A stretch of 6,516 bases of DNA from NCBI GenBank assembly GCA_902783735.1, contig CACZSE010000063.1, positions 1 through 6,516 on the forward strand. Reading direction: 5' to 3'. Below, piece after piece: positions 1 to 6,049 of this stretch. Both the position numbers and the translations under genes were made by a program. Below the pieces are notes generated by a model. That model saw only the letters and a list, made by a program, of their open reading frames with translations. It did no database searches and was not told the DNA's origin. Source of the stretch: an uncultured Lachnospiraceae bacterium. GTDB lineage: Bacteria; Bacillota; Clostridia; Lachnospirales; Lachnospiraceae. Within the stretch, counting starts at the first letter, position 1, and each line of letters begins with the position of its first letter.

Positions 1-645
1 GCTGTTTTCAACAACGGTCTTTATAAGCCCCGCTCCGCCTCTGGGTATAAGAACATCCACAAAGCTCTTCTGCTTCATAAATTCTTCCGTAACAGCCCTG
101 TCTGTATCTGTAATGAGTATTATCGCATTTTCATCCACACCGCATTCTCTTAAAGAGCCTTTTATGCTCTCGGTTATTGCTTTGTTGGAATTTAATGCAT
201 CACTTGCGCCTTTTAATATAACAACGTTTCCGGCCTTAAATGTAAGTGCCCATGCATCGGCCGTAACATTTGGTCTGTTTTCATAAATGATCCCGACAAT
301 ACCGAAAGGTGTGGAAACCTTCGTGATCTTCATTCCGTTTTTATGAGTATGTTCATCCAAAACGATCCCGACAGGATCGGGTAACTCACTTACCTGTCTG
401 AGGCCTTCGGCCATGGCTTCGATCCTCGCCATATTAAGTTTCAGTCTGTCTAAGCGGCCTTCATTCATGCCTGCGGCAACAGCTTTATTTACATCGATCT
501 CATTGGCTTTTAAGATCTCTTCACTGTCTTTGATCAGATTTTGCGATGCTTTGATCAGCACCTCATTCTTTTTTTCGGTGTCAAGTACGTTCATGCTGTA
601 CTTAGCCTGTTTTGCTATAACTGCTATCTGTTTAAAATCTGTCAT
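1..645 (-). CDS. proA: Glutamate-5-semialdehyde dehydrogenase (gamma-glutamyl phosphate reductase), 5' part
   Basis: The first 215 codons are visible and the frame is open to the left edge; the family is about 415 residues, so about half is present. The enzyme uses NADPH to reduce gamma-glutamyl phosphate to glutamate-5-semialdehyde, the second step of proline synthesis, directly after ProB. My translation begins MTDFKQIAVIAKQAKYSM. Family blocks are AAGMNEGRLDRL (57-68), FGIVGIIYENRPNVTADA (114-131), FKAGNVVILKGASDALNSNK (136-155) and VLIPRGGAGLI (198-208). The catalytic cysteine lies beyond the window and cannot be checked. No stop or frameshift was found in the visible part. Residue 147 is Ala where many relatives have Gly (KGGSDA or RGGKEA), probably a neutral change. 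It overlaps the cyclo-ligase gene by 14 bp and is separated from proB by two genes. Confidence 0.96.
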   Translation of the reverse strand, partial: MTDFKQIAVIAKQAKYSMNVLDTEKKNEVLIKASQNLIKDSEEILKANEIDVNKAVAAGMNEGRLDRLKLNMARIEAMAEGLRQVSELPDPVGIVLDEHTHKNGMKITKVSTPFGIVGIIYENRPNVTADAWALTFKAGNVVILKGASDALNSNKAITESIKGSLRECGVDENAIILITDTDRAVTEEFMKQKSFVDVLIPRGGAGLIKTVVENS

Positions 646-1222
646 GCTCTACCTCTTTATATTCATTTAAAACGATCGATTCTTTGTCCGTTTCGATCAT
701 ATCCATCTTAATATCGGTCTTTTCGGGAACGATCTCATGTTCCTGAATACGGTATGCGATACCGATCTTATATATTCCCTTATGTATGCTCAAAAAACGA
801 TCATAAAAGCCTTTTCCGTATCCCAGTCTGTTTCCCTGTCTGTCAAATACCGACAGAGGCATTATCATGAGTGCTTTTTCTTTATTAAATCTTTTGTTTT
901 CATCGGGTTCGGGTTCTCTTATACCGTAAGAGCCGCTTATCAGTTCATCCCTTGAACCGATCATATAAAAACTCATATCTTCCCCTTCTACCCTGGGAAG
1001 ATAAACATTCTTTCCCTTTTTCAGAGCATCGTCGATGATGTCATCGGTTATGACTTCACTCTGATATGAAGCATAAATAAGAATGTCTTGAAAATGATCG
1101 TATGCCGGCAGCTTCTTTACCTTTTCAGAAATGATGCTGCTGTAGTAAGCCCTCATTTCTTCGCTTAATGAGTTTCTTAGTTTAAGTATTTCCTTGCGTA
1201 TCGTTCTTTTATCTGTTTCCAA
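632..1222 (-). CDS. 5-formyltetrahydrofolate cyclo-ligase (MTHFS, YgfA/YqgN family), TTG start
   Basis: This 196-residue cytoplasmic enzyme converts 5-formyltetrahydrofolate to 5,10-methenyltetrahydrofolate using ATP, returning a storage or dead-end folate to one-carbon metabolism. The N-terminal helix KRTIRKEILKLRNSLSEEMR (5-24) matches the family's conserved basic start. SYGIREPEP (98-106) and FDRQGNRLGYGKGFYDR (126-142) are the central substrate and ATP-loop signatures. Length is typical. The start codon is TTG at 1220-1222. The only other in-frame choice nearby is an ATG at codon 23, which would remove the conserved N-terminal helix, and an in-frame stop lies seven codons upstream. No good Shine-Dalgarno precedes the TTG, so coupling to the DUF896 gene through a 14-bp overlap is likely. 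Its 3' end overlaps proA by another 14 bp and carries the proA ribosome binding site. Confidence 0.95.
   Translation of the reverse strand: METDKRTIRKEILKLRNSLSEEMRAYYSSIISEKVKKLPAYDHFQDILIYASYQSEVITDDIIDDALKKGKNVYLPRVEGEDMSFYMIGSRDELISGSYGIREPEPDENKRFNKEKALMIMPLSVFDRQGNRLGYGKGFYDRFLSIHKGIYKIGIAYRIQEHEIVPEKTDIKMDMIETDKESIVLNEYKEVEHDRF
651..656 (-). promoter_or_regulatory. Ribosome binding site of proA
   Basis: AGAGGT lies 5 bases before the proA ATG (643-645), inside the last codons of the cyclo-ligase gene. It supports this start although it creates a 14-bp overlap. Confidence 0.7.
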
Positions 1223-1427
1223 ATTTCTTACCCAGATTTGTTATGCTGCCGTCTTCGTTCTGTATATTGATATTGTTAAGCTGAGATCTTAAGTTTCTCT
1301 TTATACTGTCAATATAATCTTTTCTGAGCGCAGCCTGCTCCGTTTTCTCTGCTTCGGTCAGCCCCTCTTCGCTTTTAGACTTATGATATAGCTCATTGAT
1401 ACGGGCTATCTTTTCATCCATGTTCAT
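1209..1427 (-). CDS. DUF896 (UPF0291, YnzC-like) small protein
   Basis: This complete 72-residue protein is soluble, highly charged and largely helical, with no cysteine and no membrane segment. It matches the DUF896/UPF0291 family, to which B. subtilis YnzC belongs. The visible pattern is ARINELYHKSKSEEGLTEAE (8-27), then EQAALRKDYIDSIKRNLRSQ (30-49), that is, two helices joined by a short turn after GLTEAE. A short hydrophilic tail ending in GKKFGNR follows. Length is usual for the family. Family knowledge: the biochemical role is not established, although some relatives are reported as SOS- or stress-linked. It starts 10 bp after proB and overlaps the next gene by 14 bp, so its translation probably helps set cyclo-ligase expression. 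Nothing here ties it chemically to proline. Family assignment is firm; function is unknown. Confidence 0.9.
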   Translation of the reverse strand: MNMDEKIARINELYHKSKSEEGLTEAEKTEQAALRKDYIDSIKRNLRSQLNNINIQNEDGSITNLGKKFGNR

Positions 1428-1435
1428 AATAAAAT

Positions 1436-1440
1436 TCCTA
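1436..1440 (-). promoter_or_regulatory. Ribosome binding site deciding the DUF896 start
   Basis: TAGGA overlaps the proB TAG stop and lies 8 bases before the first ATG (1425-1427). The second ATG, two codons later at 1419-1421, would be 14 bases away, so the first is preferred. Confidence 0.65.
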
Positions 1441-2313
1441 TTTATTGTTTATAAAATCCAAAATATTGAAGTTTTTGTCCTCATTTGCGGCAAAGAAGGT
1501 CCCTATATTCCTTCCGTCCATGATACGGTGAATGATCCTAATATCCTTGCTGTTTGCTATTATCATGTCAGCTCCTGCACTTGTAGCTATCTTTGCGGCG
1601 TTCATCTTGGTATTCATGCCGCCTGTACCGACGCTCGAACCGGTAGAAGCCTTTCCCATGCTCATGTAGGTATCGTCGAGCTTTTCAACATATTCAATAA
1701 ATTTTGTATTGGGATTCTTTCTCGGATCATCGGTATAAAGACCGTCTATATCGGATAAGAGTATAAGAAGATCCGCACCGATAAGGCTTGCAACTATAGC
1801 ACTCAATGTATCATTGTCGCCTATCAGTACGTCATCCTCGTCCAGACGTATCTCATAGGTTGAAACCGTATCGTTTTCATTTACGATCGGAATGACACCG
1901 AGTCTTAAAAGCTCGGTAAATGTATTGTAAGCATTTGTTCTGTTCACATCGTCGGTAAGTATGTTTTTTGTCATAAGTATCTGGGCAGCTATCTGATTAT
2001 ATTCTGAAAACAGCTTCTGATAGGTCATCATAAGACGTGCCTGTCCTATTGCGGCACAGGCCTGCTTAAAGCCCATATTCTTGCTTTCCAGAGTAACGGC
2101 AAATTGTCCTATAGCCTTCTTGCCGACAGCTATAGCTCCCGAACTTACGAGAACAACATCCTTCCCCTGATTTCTCAGATTGCAAAGTTCACGCACAAGG
2201 ACATCGAGCTTTGTATAGTCAAGATCTCCTGTTTGAGGGTGCTGCAAAGAAGAAGAACCGATCTTAATGACAATCCTTTGCTTATCTTTTACAGCCTCAC
2301 GATAATTTTCCAT
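1438..2313 (-). CDS. proB: Glutamate 5-kinase (gamma-glutamyl kinase), short form without PUA domain
   Basis: This 291-residue cytoplasmic enzyme phosphorylates L-glutamate with ATP to gamma-glutamyl phosphate, the first step of proline synthesis. It is an amino-acid-kinase fold. Motifs in order are the phosphate loop VIKIGSSSL (15-23), VLVSSGAIAVG (54-64), PIVNENDTVS (142-151), IGDNDTLSA (164-172), LLSDIDGLYTDDPR (185-198) and the nucleotide loop GTGGMNTKMNAAKIA (229-243). The chain ends about residue 291, whereas E. coli ProB is 367 residues with a C-terminal PUA domain. The PUA domain is therefore absent, a known natural form of the family and not a truncation, since all kinase motifs are intact. 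It lies 10 bp after the FAD dehydrogenase gene and 10 bp before the DUF896 gene; proA follows two genes later. Proline feedback inhibition is typical of the family but cannot be read from sequence alone. Confidence 0.96.
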   Translation of the reverse strand: MENYREAVKDKQRIVIKIGSSSLQHPQTGDLDYTKLDVLVRELCNLRNQGKDVVLVSSGAIAVGKKAIGQFAVTLESKNMGFKQACAAIGQARLMMTYQKLFSEYNQIAAQILMTKNILTDDVNRTNAYNTFTELLRLGVIPIVNENDTVSTYEIRLDEDDVLIGDNDTLSAIVASLIGADLLILLSDIDGLYTDDPRKNPNTKFIEYVEKLDDTYMSMGKASTGSSVGTGGMNTKMNAAKIATSAGADMIIANSKDIRIIHRIMDGRNIGTFFAANEDKNFNILDFINNK

Positions 2314-2323
2314 AATATGTTGT

Positions 2324-3937
2324 TTATACTCCTTTTATTATCCTTAATGCAACCTTTTCGGCTATGTATATACCATCCATGGCTGCACTGGTTATTCCGC
2401 CGGCATAGCCCGCACCTTCACCGCAGGGAAAAAGGCCCCTTATATTACTCATGCCGTTTTCGTCCCTGTTTATCCTTACGGGCGATGAGGTTCTGCTCTC
2501 AACGCCTGCCATTATCACATTTGCATCATTGAAATGCTTTATCTTTTTTGAAAACTGTTCCATTCCGCAAACAAATGACTTATTTATTTCCTGAGGCATT
2601 ATAACACTCAGATCGCAATATTCATAGTCTCCTTTGCAGGCAGGCTCAAATTCAAGTACTGCCTCAAAACCGGTATTTGGATCGACGCTGTTTTTAAAAT
2701 CGCCGTACCTTTGTAACGGGATCTTTCCCTTAGCAAGCTCAAAGGCTTTCTTTTCGATATCTCTTTGAAATCTCATGCCCGAAAGCGGATCTGTACCGTC
2801 AAAGTCTTCTTCCGTTACCTGAACAACAATGGCACTGTTGGCCACCTTTGAACCTCTGTCGTGATAGCTCATACCGTTTACGGCAGTATGGCCGGTCTCG
2901 GAGGAAGCATTAACAACATAACCTCCCGGGCACATACAGAAAGAATATACACCTCTGTTTTGTGCATCCGCTGCAAGTTTATAACTTGCCACAGGCAGAT
3001 CTTCACTTTCAAAAGCAATCCCGTATTGATTTTCGTCGATGATATCCTGTGGATGCATGACCCTGAAGCCTACCGCAAACGCTTTCGGCGATAAGTTTAT
3101 ATTATCCTTTAAAAGAACTTCAAATGTATCTCTGGCACTGTGTCCTACAGCCAGTATCACATTATCTGTCTCAAAAAATCTGTCTTTTGCGTATACACCG
3201 CAGATATGACCATTCTTATACGAAAATGAATTTGCCCTGTGCTCATAATATATTTCCGCCCCGTAAGACAATATGCTCTTTCTCATCGAAGAGACAACAT
3301 CTATCAGTTTATCGGTCCCGATATGAGGCTTATTGTCGTACAAAATATCCTCATCAGCACCATGCATGGCAAATATCTTCAATACTTCCTTATTTCTGCC
3401 ATCTCTGTCTTTAATAAGTGTATTTAATTTTCCGTCGGAAAATGTTCCCGCACCGCCTTCTCCGAATTGAACGTTGGATTCGGTATCAAGAATGCCGCTA
3501 TTCCAGTATGCTTCCACATCCTTTATACGCTCTTCAACACATTTTCCACGTTCAAGGATTATGGGCTTAAATCCCGCTTTTGCAAGAAAATAAGCACAGA
3601 ACAATCCTGCCGGTCCGAGTCCGACAATGACCGGTCTTTTAAACGTTTCTGTCGTTTGCGATGCATTATAGCCAAAATCATAATCCTTTGTACAAACAGC
3701 AGATACGCCCTTTATCTTACGAAGGATATCAGCTTCATCCGATACCTTAACATCTACCGTATAGACCCAAAAGATATCGGGCTTTTTTCTTGCATCCAAA
3801 GATCTTTTTACGATCGACAGCTCTTTTATGCCGCTTTCTTTCAAATTCAGCATTTTTGATGCTTTTTTAATTAAGATCTTTTTATGATCTTTGCGTGATA
3901 TACCGCAGGATATCTTTATCTGTCCGATCCTTATCAT
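2324..3937 (-). CDS. FAD-dependent dehydrogenase, COG2509-type NAD(P)/FAD oxidoreductase
   Basis: This 537-residue cytoplasmic flavoprotein has no membrane segment or signal peptide. Residues 1 to about 98 form a basic N-terminal domain that precedes the flavin fold, as in the COG2509 'uncharacterised FAD-dependent dehydrogenase' family. The Rossmann dinucleotide motif VIVGLGPAG spans 103-111, with Glu129 in ILERG as the likely ribose-binding acid. Further family-type blocks are QFGEGGAGTFSDGKL (157-171), ILAVGHSARDT (261-271), ESRTSSPVRI (480-489) and FPCGEGAGYAGGI (503-515), the last closing the FAD site. Length is normal for the family. Cysteines at 334 and 336 (SFCMCPGG) could matter for redox chemistry, but this is a guess. 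Substrate and reaction are unknown to me. It sits 10 bp before proB, and its last codons carry the proB ribosome binding site. The family call is strong; the biological role is open. Confidence 0.88.
   Translation of the reverse strand: MIRIGQIKISCGISRKDHKKILIKKASKMLNLKESGIKELSIVKRSLDARKKPDIFWVYTVDVKVSDEADILRKIKGVSAVCTKDYDFGYNASQTTETFKRPVIVGLGPAGLFCAYFLAKAGFKPIILERGKCVEERIKDVEAYWNSGILDTESNVQFGEGGAGTFSDGKLNTLIKDRDGRNKEVLKIFAMHGADEDILYDNKPHIGTDKLIDVVSSMRKSILSYGAEIYYEHRANSFSYKNGHICGVYAKDRFFETDNVILAVGHSARDTFEVLLKDNINLSPKAFAVGFRVMHPQDIIDENQYGIAFESEDLPVASYKLAADAQNRGVYSFCMCPGGYVVNASSETGHTAVNGMSYHDRGSKVANSAIVVQVTEEDFDGTDPLSGMRFQRDIEKKAFELAKGKIPLQRYGDFKNSVDPNTGFEAVLEFEPACKGDYEYCDLSVIMPQEINKSFVCGMEQFSKKIKHFNDANVIMAGVESRTSSPVRINRDENGMSNIRGLFPCGEGAGYAGGITSAAMDGIYIAEKVALRIIKGV
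2329..2335 (-). promoter_or_regulatory. Ribosome binding site of proB, unusually distant
   Basis: AAAGGAG is the only strong Shine-Dalgarno match before proB. It lies within the last codons of the FAD dehydrogenase gene, 15 bases from the proB ATG, against a usual 5-9. The intervening bases are A/T-rich and contain no ATG, GTG or TTG in the proB frame, so the ATG at 2311-2313 is still the best start. Confidence 0.6.
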
Positions 3938-3942
3938 ATAAA

Positions 3943-3946
3943 CCTA
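3943..3946 (-). promoter_or_regulatory. Weak ribosome binding site of the FAD dehydrogenase gene
   Basis: TAGG, inside AGATAGG, lies 5 bases before the ATG at 3935-3937 and contains the TAG stop of the membrane protein gene. Pairing to 16S rRNA would be weak, so re-initiation after the upstream gene probably contributes. Confidence 0.45.
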
Positions 3947-5545
3947 TCTAATGTGAAACATTCCCATGAAAAAGTTAATGGGATAATATATAAACGCTCC
4001 CTGAAGTCCTCCAAGTTCCTTTTGATTCATACCTCTTGTCAGAACGAGTATGAGGAAATAGAGTAAATATCCGACCAAAACGGTAATGGCAATTATAAGT
4101 GCATTCATGGTAACTAACTTAACCAGCAGCAATTCCACAATGAGCATCGGCAAAGCGGAAATGATGACCTTAATGGTCTTTGCACCAAGATCGTAAGACC
4201 TTAAACCTATGTTGCTTAATGCAAAGAAACCGTGAATGAGCATAGCCACAGCAAAGAAAATGATAAGCGACGCGACAAATATGCTCATCTTTATACCGCT
4301 TCTCGATGACATCAAAACATAAACAAGCGCAAGGACAAATCCCGCTATCTCTCCCAAAAATCCTATGGTATCAAAGCCTGTTGCACGAAGCCCCGCATAG
4401 AAAAATGCATCCAAAGAAGAGAACAAAAATATAAGTGAGGCGAGCATACCAAGCTTTGTGATCTCATCGGAAGATGCCTTAAATATCCCACCGGATACGG
4501 CGCCCGCCATTATTAGCATTGTAATAAACAACGGAATGACGATTATAACAACATTCTTAGCATATGAATTAAACCTTGTTGTGACGCCTTTTCTGTCTTC
4601 TTTCTTAAATCCACTCTTTAATTTCGCCTGCATTATGGTTGCATAGCTGTTATAGTTCTTGATAAAGAAGAAACAAAATGCCAGTCCTGGCCCCAATATA
4701 CAGCCTATTTGGGAATATACATCCTCTCGTGAAACTCCTGTCGAGAATCCTACTCTTGAATAGATCATGGCATTTATAAAGAGCATCAGCGGAACTGCGA
4801 TATTTTTTCTGAGATATTTGATATATTCGGGGAAAAAGCTTCTTAAGAAGGTTCTTACACCATCCTTTGTCCTTACTTCATTGAATGAGTAATTCTCAGC
4901 TCTGGTGACGCTTCTTAAACCCGCGAGCAATATTAAAAGCCTTAACAGGTTTGCGGCGCACAAAACAAGCATGGCTCCTATCGCGCCGTAAATACCTGTC
5001 ATCATGGTATCATTTTTGATAGCCGCAACCTTTGTTCCATGCTCCAAAAAGAGGTCGATCACATAAAGTGTTCCCACTGGCAAAAGGATCATGCTCACGA
5101 TATCTGCGATAAAAAGCAGTATGTGGCCTCCGCATCCTATGTAATAACACTTAATGTTATGCGATAGACCGTGTATAAGGAATAATAATCCTATTATACT
5201 GACAACCGCTCCCGTACCTTCATTGGAAAAAAGCTTATCCGAAATATCGTTGCCGGCAAGTACAAAACCCGCAAGGGCTGCCGTTCCCGCGAGGAAGGTA
5301 TAGAACATGACATAGCCGAATATCTTCCTTGCATTGTCTTTGAATCCTCTTTTTATCCTTACGGCAACCATTCTTGCCATTGTATTTCCGACGCCGTCAA
5401 TAAAGACAATATAAATAACATAATAAAGTAACAGCGTAAGGCCCAGAAGTCCTCCGCCGATCATGCCTGTTTTAATAAATACAATGATGAAATAGATCAA
5501 AAAGCTTAAATATCCGAAAAAATCAAGCAATCTTTTGTTGTTCAT
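3944..5545 (-). CDS. Probable MOP-superfamily polysaccharide/lipid-linked exporter, 14 membrane helices
   Basis: This 533-residue integral membrane protein has about 14 hydrophobic segments (near residues 8-25, 29-50, 75-98, 112-128, 140-164, 183-210, 247-262, 275-296, 330-356, 364-385, 392-412, 419-442, 456-478 and 480-503). Short basic loops lie between several of them, for example RIKRGFKDNARK (63-74) and KLKSGFKKEDRK (308-319). Length, helix number and the cytoplasmic tail LTRGMNQKEL (502-511) resemble the SpoVB/MurJ/Wzx branch of the MOP flippases, which move lipid-linked sugars across the membrane. No single diagnostic motif was found, so family membership is inferred from overall build, and the substrate is unknown. 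There is no cleavable signal peptide; helix 1 looks like an anchor. It starts 3 bp after ybeY and ends 6 bp before the FAD dehydrogenase gene. A MATE-type drug exporter or another multi-helix transporter remains possible. Confidence 0.62.
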   Translation of the reverse strand: MNNKRLLDFFGYLSFLIYFIIVFIKTGMIGGGLLGLTLLLYYVIYIVFIDGVGNTMARMVAVRIKRGFKDNARKIFGYVMFYTFLAGTAALAGFVLAGNDISDKLFSNEGTGAVVSIIGLLFLIHGLSHNIKCYYIGCGGHILLFIADIVSMILLPVGTLYVIDLFLEHGTKVAAIKNDTMMTGIYGAIGAMLVLCAANLLRLLILLAGLRSVTRAENYSFNEVRTKDGVRTFLRSFFPEYIKYLRKNIAVPLMLFINAMIYSRVGFSTGVSREDVYSQIGCILGPGLAFCFFFIKNYNSYATIMQAKLKSGFKKEDRKGVTTRFNSYAKNVVIIVIPLFITMLIMAGAVSGGIFKASSDEITKLGMLASLIFLFSSLDAFFYAGLRATGFDTIGFLGEIAGFVLALVYVLMSSRSGIKMSIFVASLIIFFAVAMLIHGFFALSNIGLRSYDLGAKTIKVIISALPMLIVELLLVKLVTMNALIIAITVLVGYLLYFLILVLTRGMNQKELGGLQGAFIYYPINFFMGMFHIR

Positions 5546-5548
5546 CAG

Positions 5549-6049
5549 CTACCCCCTGGAAATGTTCAGCTTTTCCAAAACCATCCTCTGTCTTTGCTGC
5601 ATAAGAGCCGCGTCATCATCATTCATATGATCATATCCGCACAGATGCAGCATGCTGTGAGTAATGAGAAAAGCATACTCCCTTTTGATCGAATGACCAA
5701 ATTCTTCTGCCTGCTTAACTATCCTGTCATAGGACAGTACTATGTCTCCCAGATTCAACAATCCGTTTTCGGGATCGTAATTATCCGCTATATCGAGATC
5801 ATCTTTATTAAACTCTCCCGGCTTTTCAAAAAACAGTCCCGGAAATGACAGGACATCCGTCGGACTGTCAATCCCTCTTGCTTCTTTATTGATCGCATGA
5901 ATGCCCTCATCGTCGGTAATGAGAATATTTATCTCACAGTCAAAGGGACAATTCTCCTGATCAAGGACCGCCGCGCATACATCATCGGCAACCTTTTCGT
6001 GATCAAAATCAAATTCAGCCAAAACTTCGTTTTCCAAATAAATCTTCAT
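5549..6049 (-). CDS. ybeY: Endoribonuclease YbeY (rRNA maturation factor)
   Basis: This 166-residue protein is a complete YbeY, the zinc-dependent single-strand endoribonuclease needed for 16S rRNA 3'-end maturation and ribosome quality control in the cytoplasm. The metal site is visible as [11 protein letters not shown], with His131, His135 and His141 in the family's H-x3-H-x5-H spacing. The other signatures are TDVLSFP (64-70) and GDIVLS (101-106). Residues 71-98 between them form an acidic stretch ([16 protein letters not shown]) that is longer than in the E. coli protein; I recall similar insertions in clostridial YbeYs. The start is the ATG overlapping the phoH stop. An AAAAGG about 11 bases upstream, inside phoH, can serve as its ribosome binding site. 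The TAG stop sits within the ribosome binding site of the next gene. The phoH-ybeY pairing is widespread and supports both calls. Confidence 0.97.
   Translation of the reverse strand: MKIYLENEVLAEFDFDHEKVADDVCAAVLDQENCPFDCEINILITDDEGIHAINKEARGIDSPTDVLSFPGLFFEKPGEFNKDDLDIADNYDPENGLLNLGDIVLSYDRIVKQAEEFGHSIKREYAFLITHSMLHLCGYDHMNDDDAALMQQRQRMVLEKLNISRG
5552..5557 (-). promoter_or_regulatory. Ribosome binding site of the MOP-like membrane protein gene
   Basis: AGGGGG lies 6 bases before the ATG at 5543-5545 and runs directly into the ybeY TAG stop. It supports this ATG and suggests that ribosomes ending on ybeY feed the next gene. Confidence 0.75.

Noticed and set aside
367..381. Inverted repeat CCCGA-CAGGA-TCGGG inside proA, possible hairpin
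   Set aside because: The stem is only 5 bp, lies inside conserved coding sequence (PDPVG) and has no following T-run, so it is not a terminator or operator candidate.
1154..1156. ATG at codon 23 as the start of the cyclo-ligase
   Set aside because: It would delete the conserved basic N-terminal helix of the family; the TTG at 1220-1222 keeps it.
1307..1312. TTGACA on the minus strand within the DUF896 gene, possible internal promoter for the cyclo-ligase and proA
   Set aside because: The hexamer at a 17-base spacing is AGATCT, not a -10 box; the match is probably chance.
1396..1758. A plus-strand open frame of 120 codons antisense to proB, and several others (for example 2104-2532 and 3467-3859)
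   Set aside because: Each lies opposite a gene with clear family motifs, and the predicted peptides show no recognisable domain. They read as by-products of the minus-strand coding.
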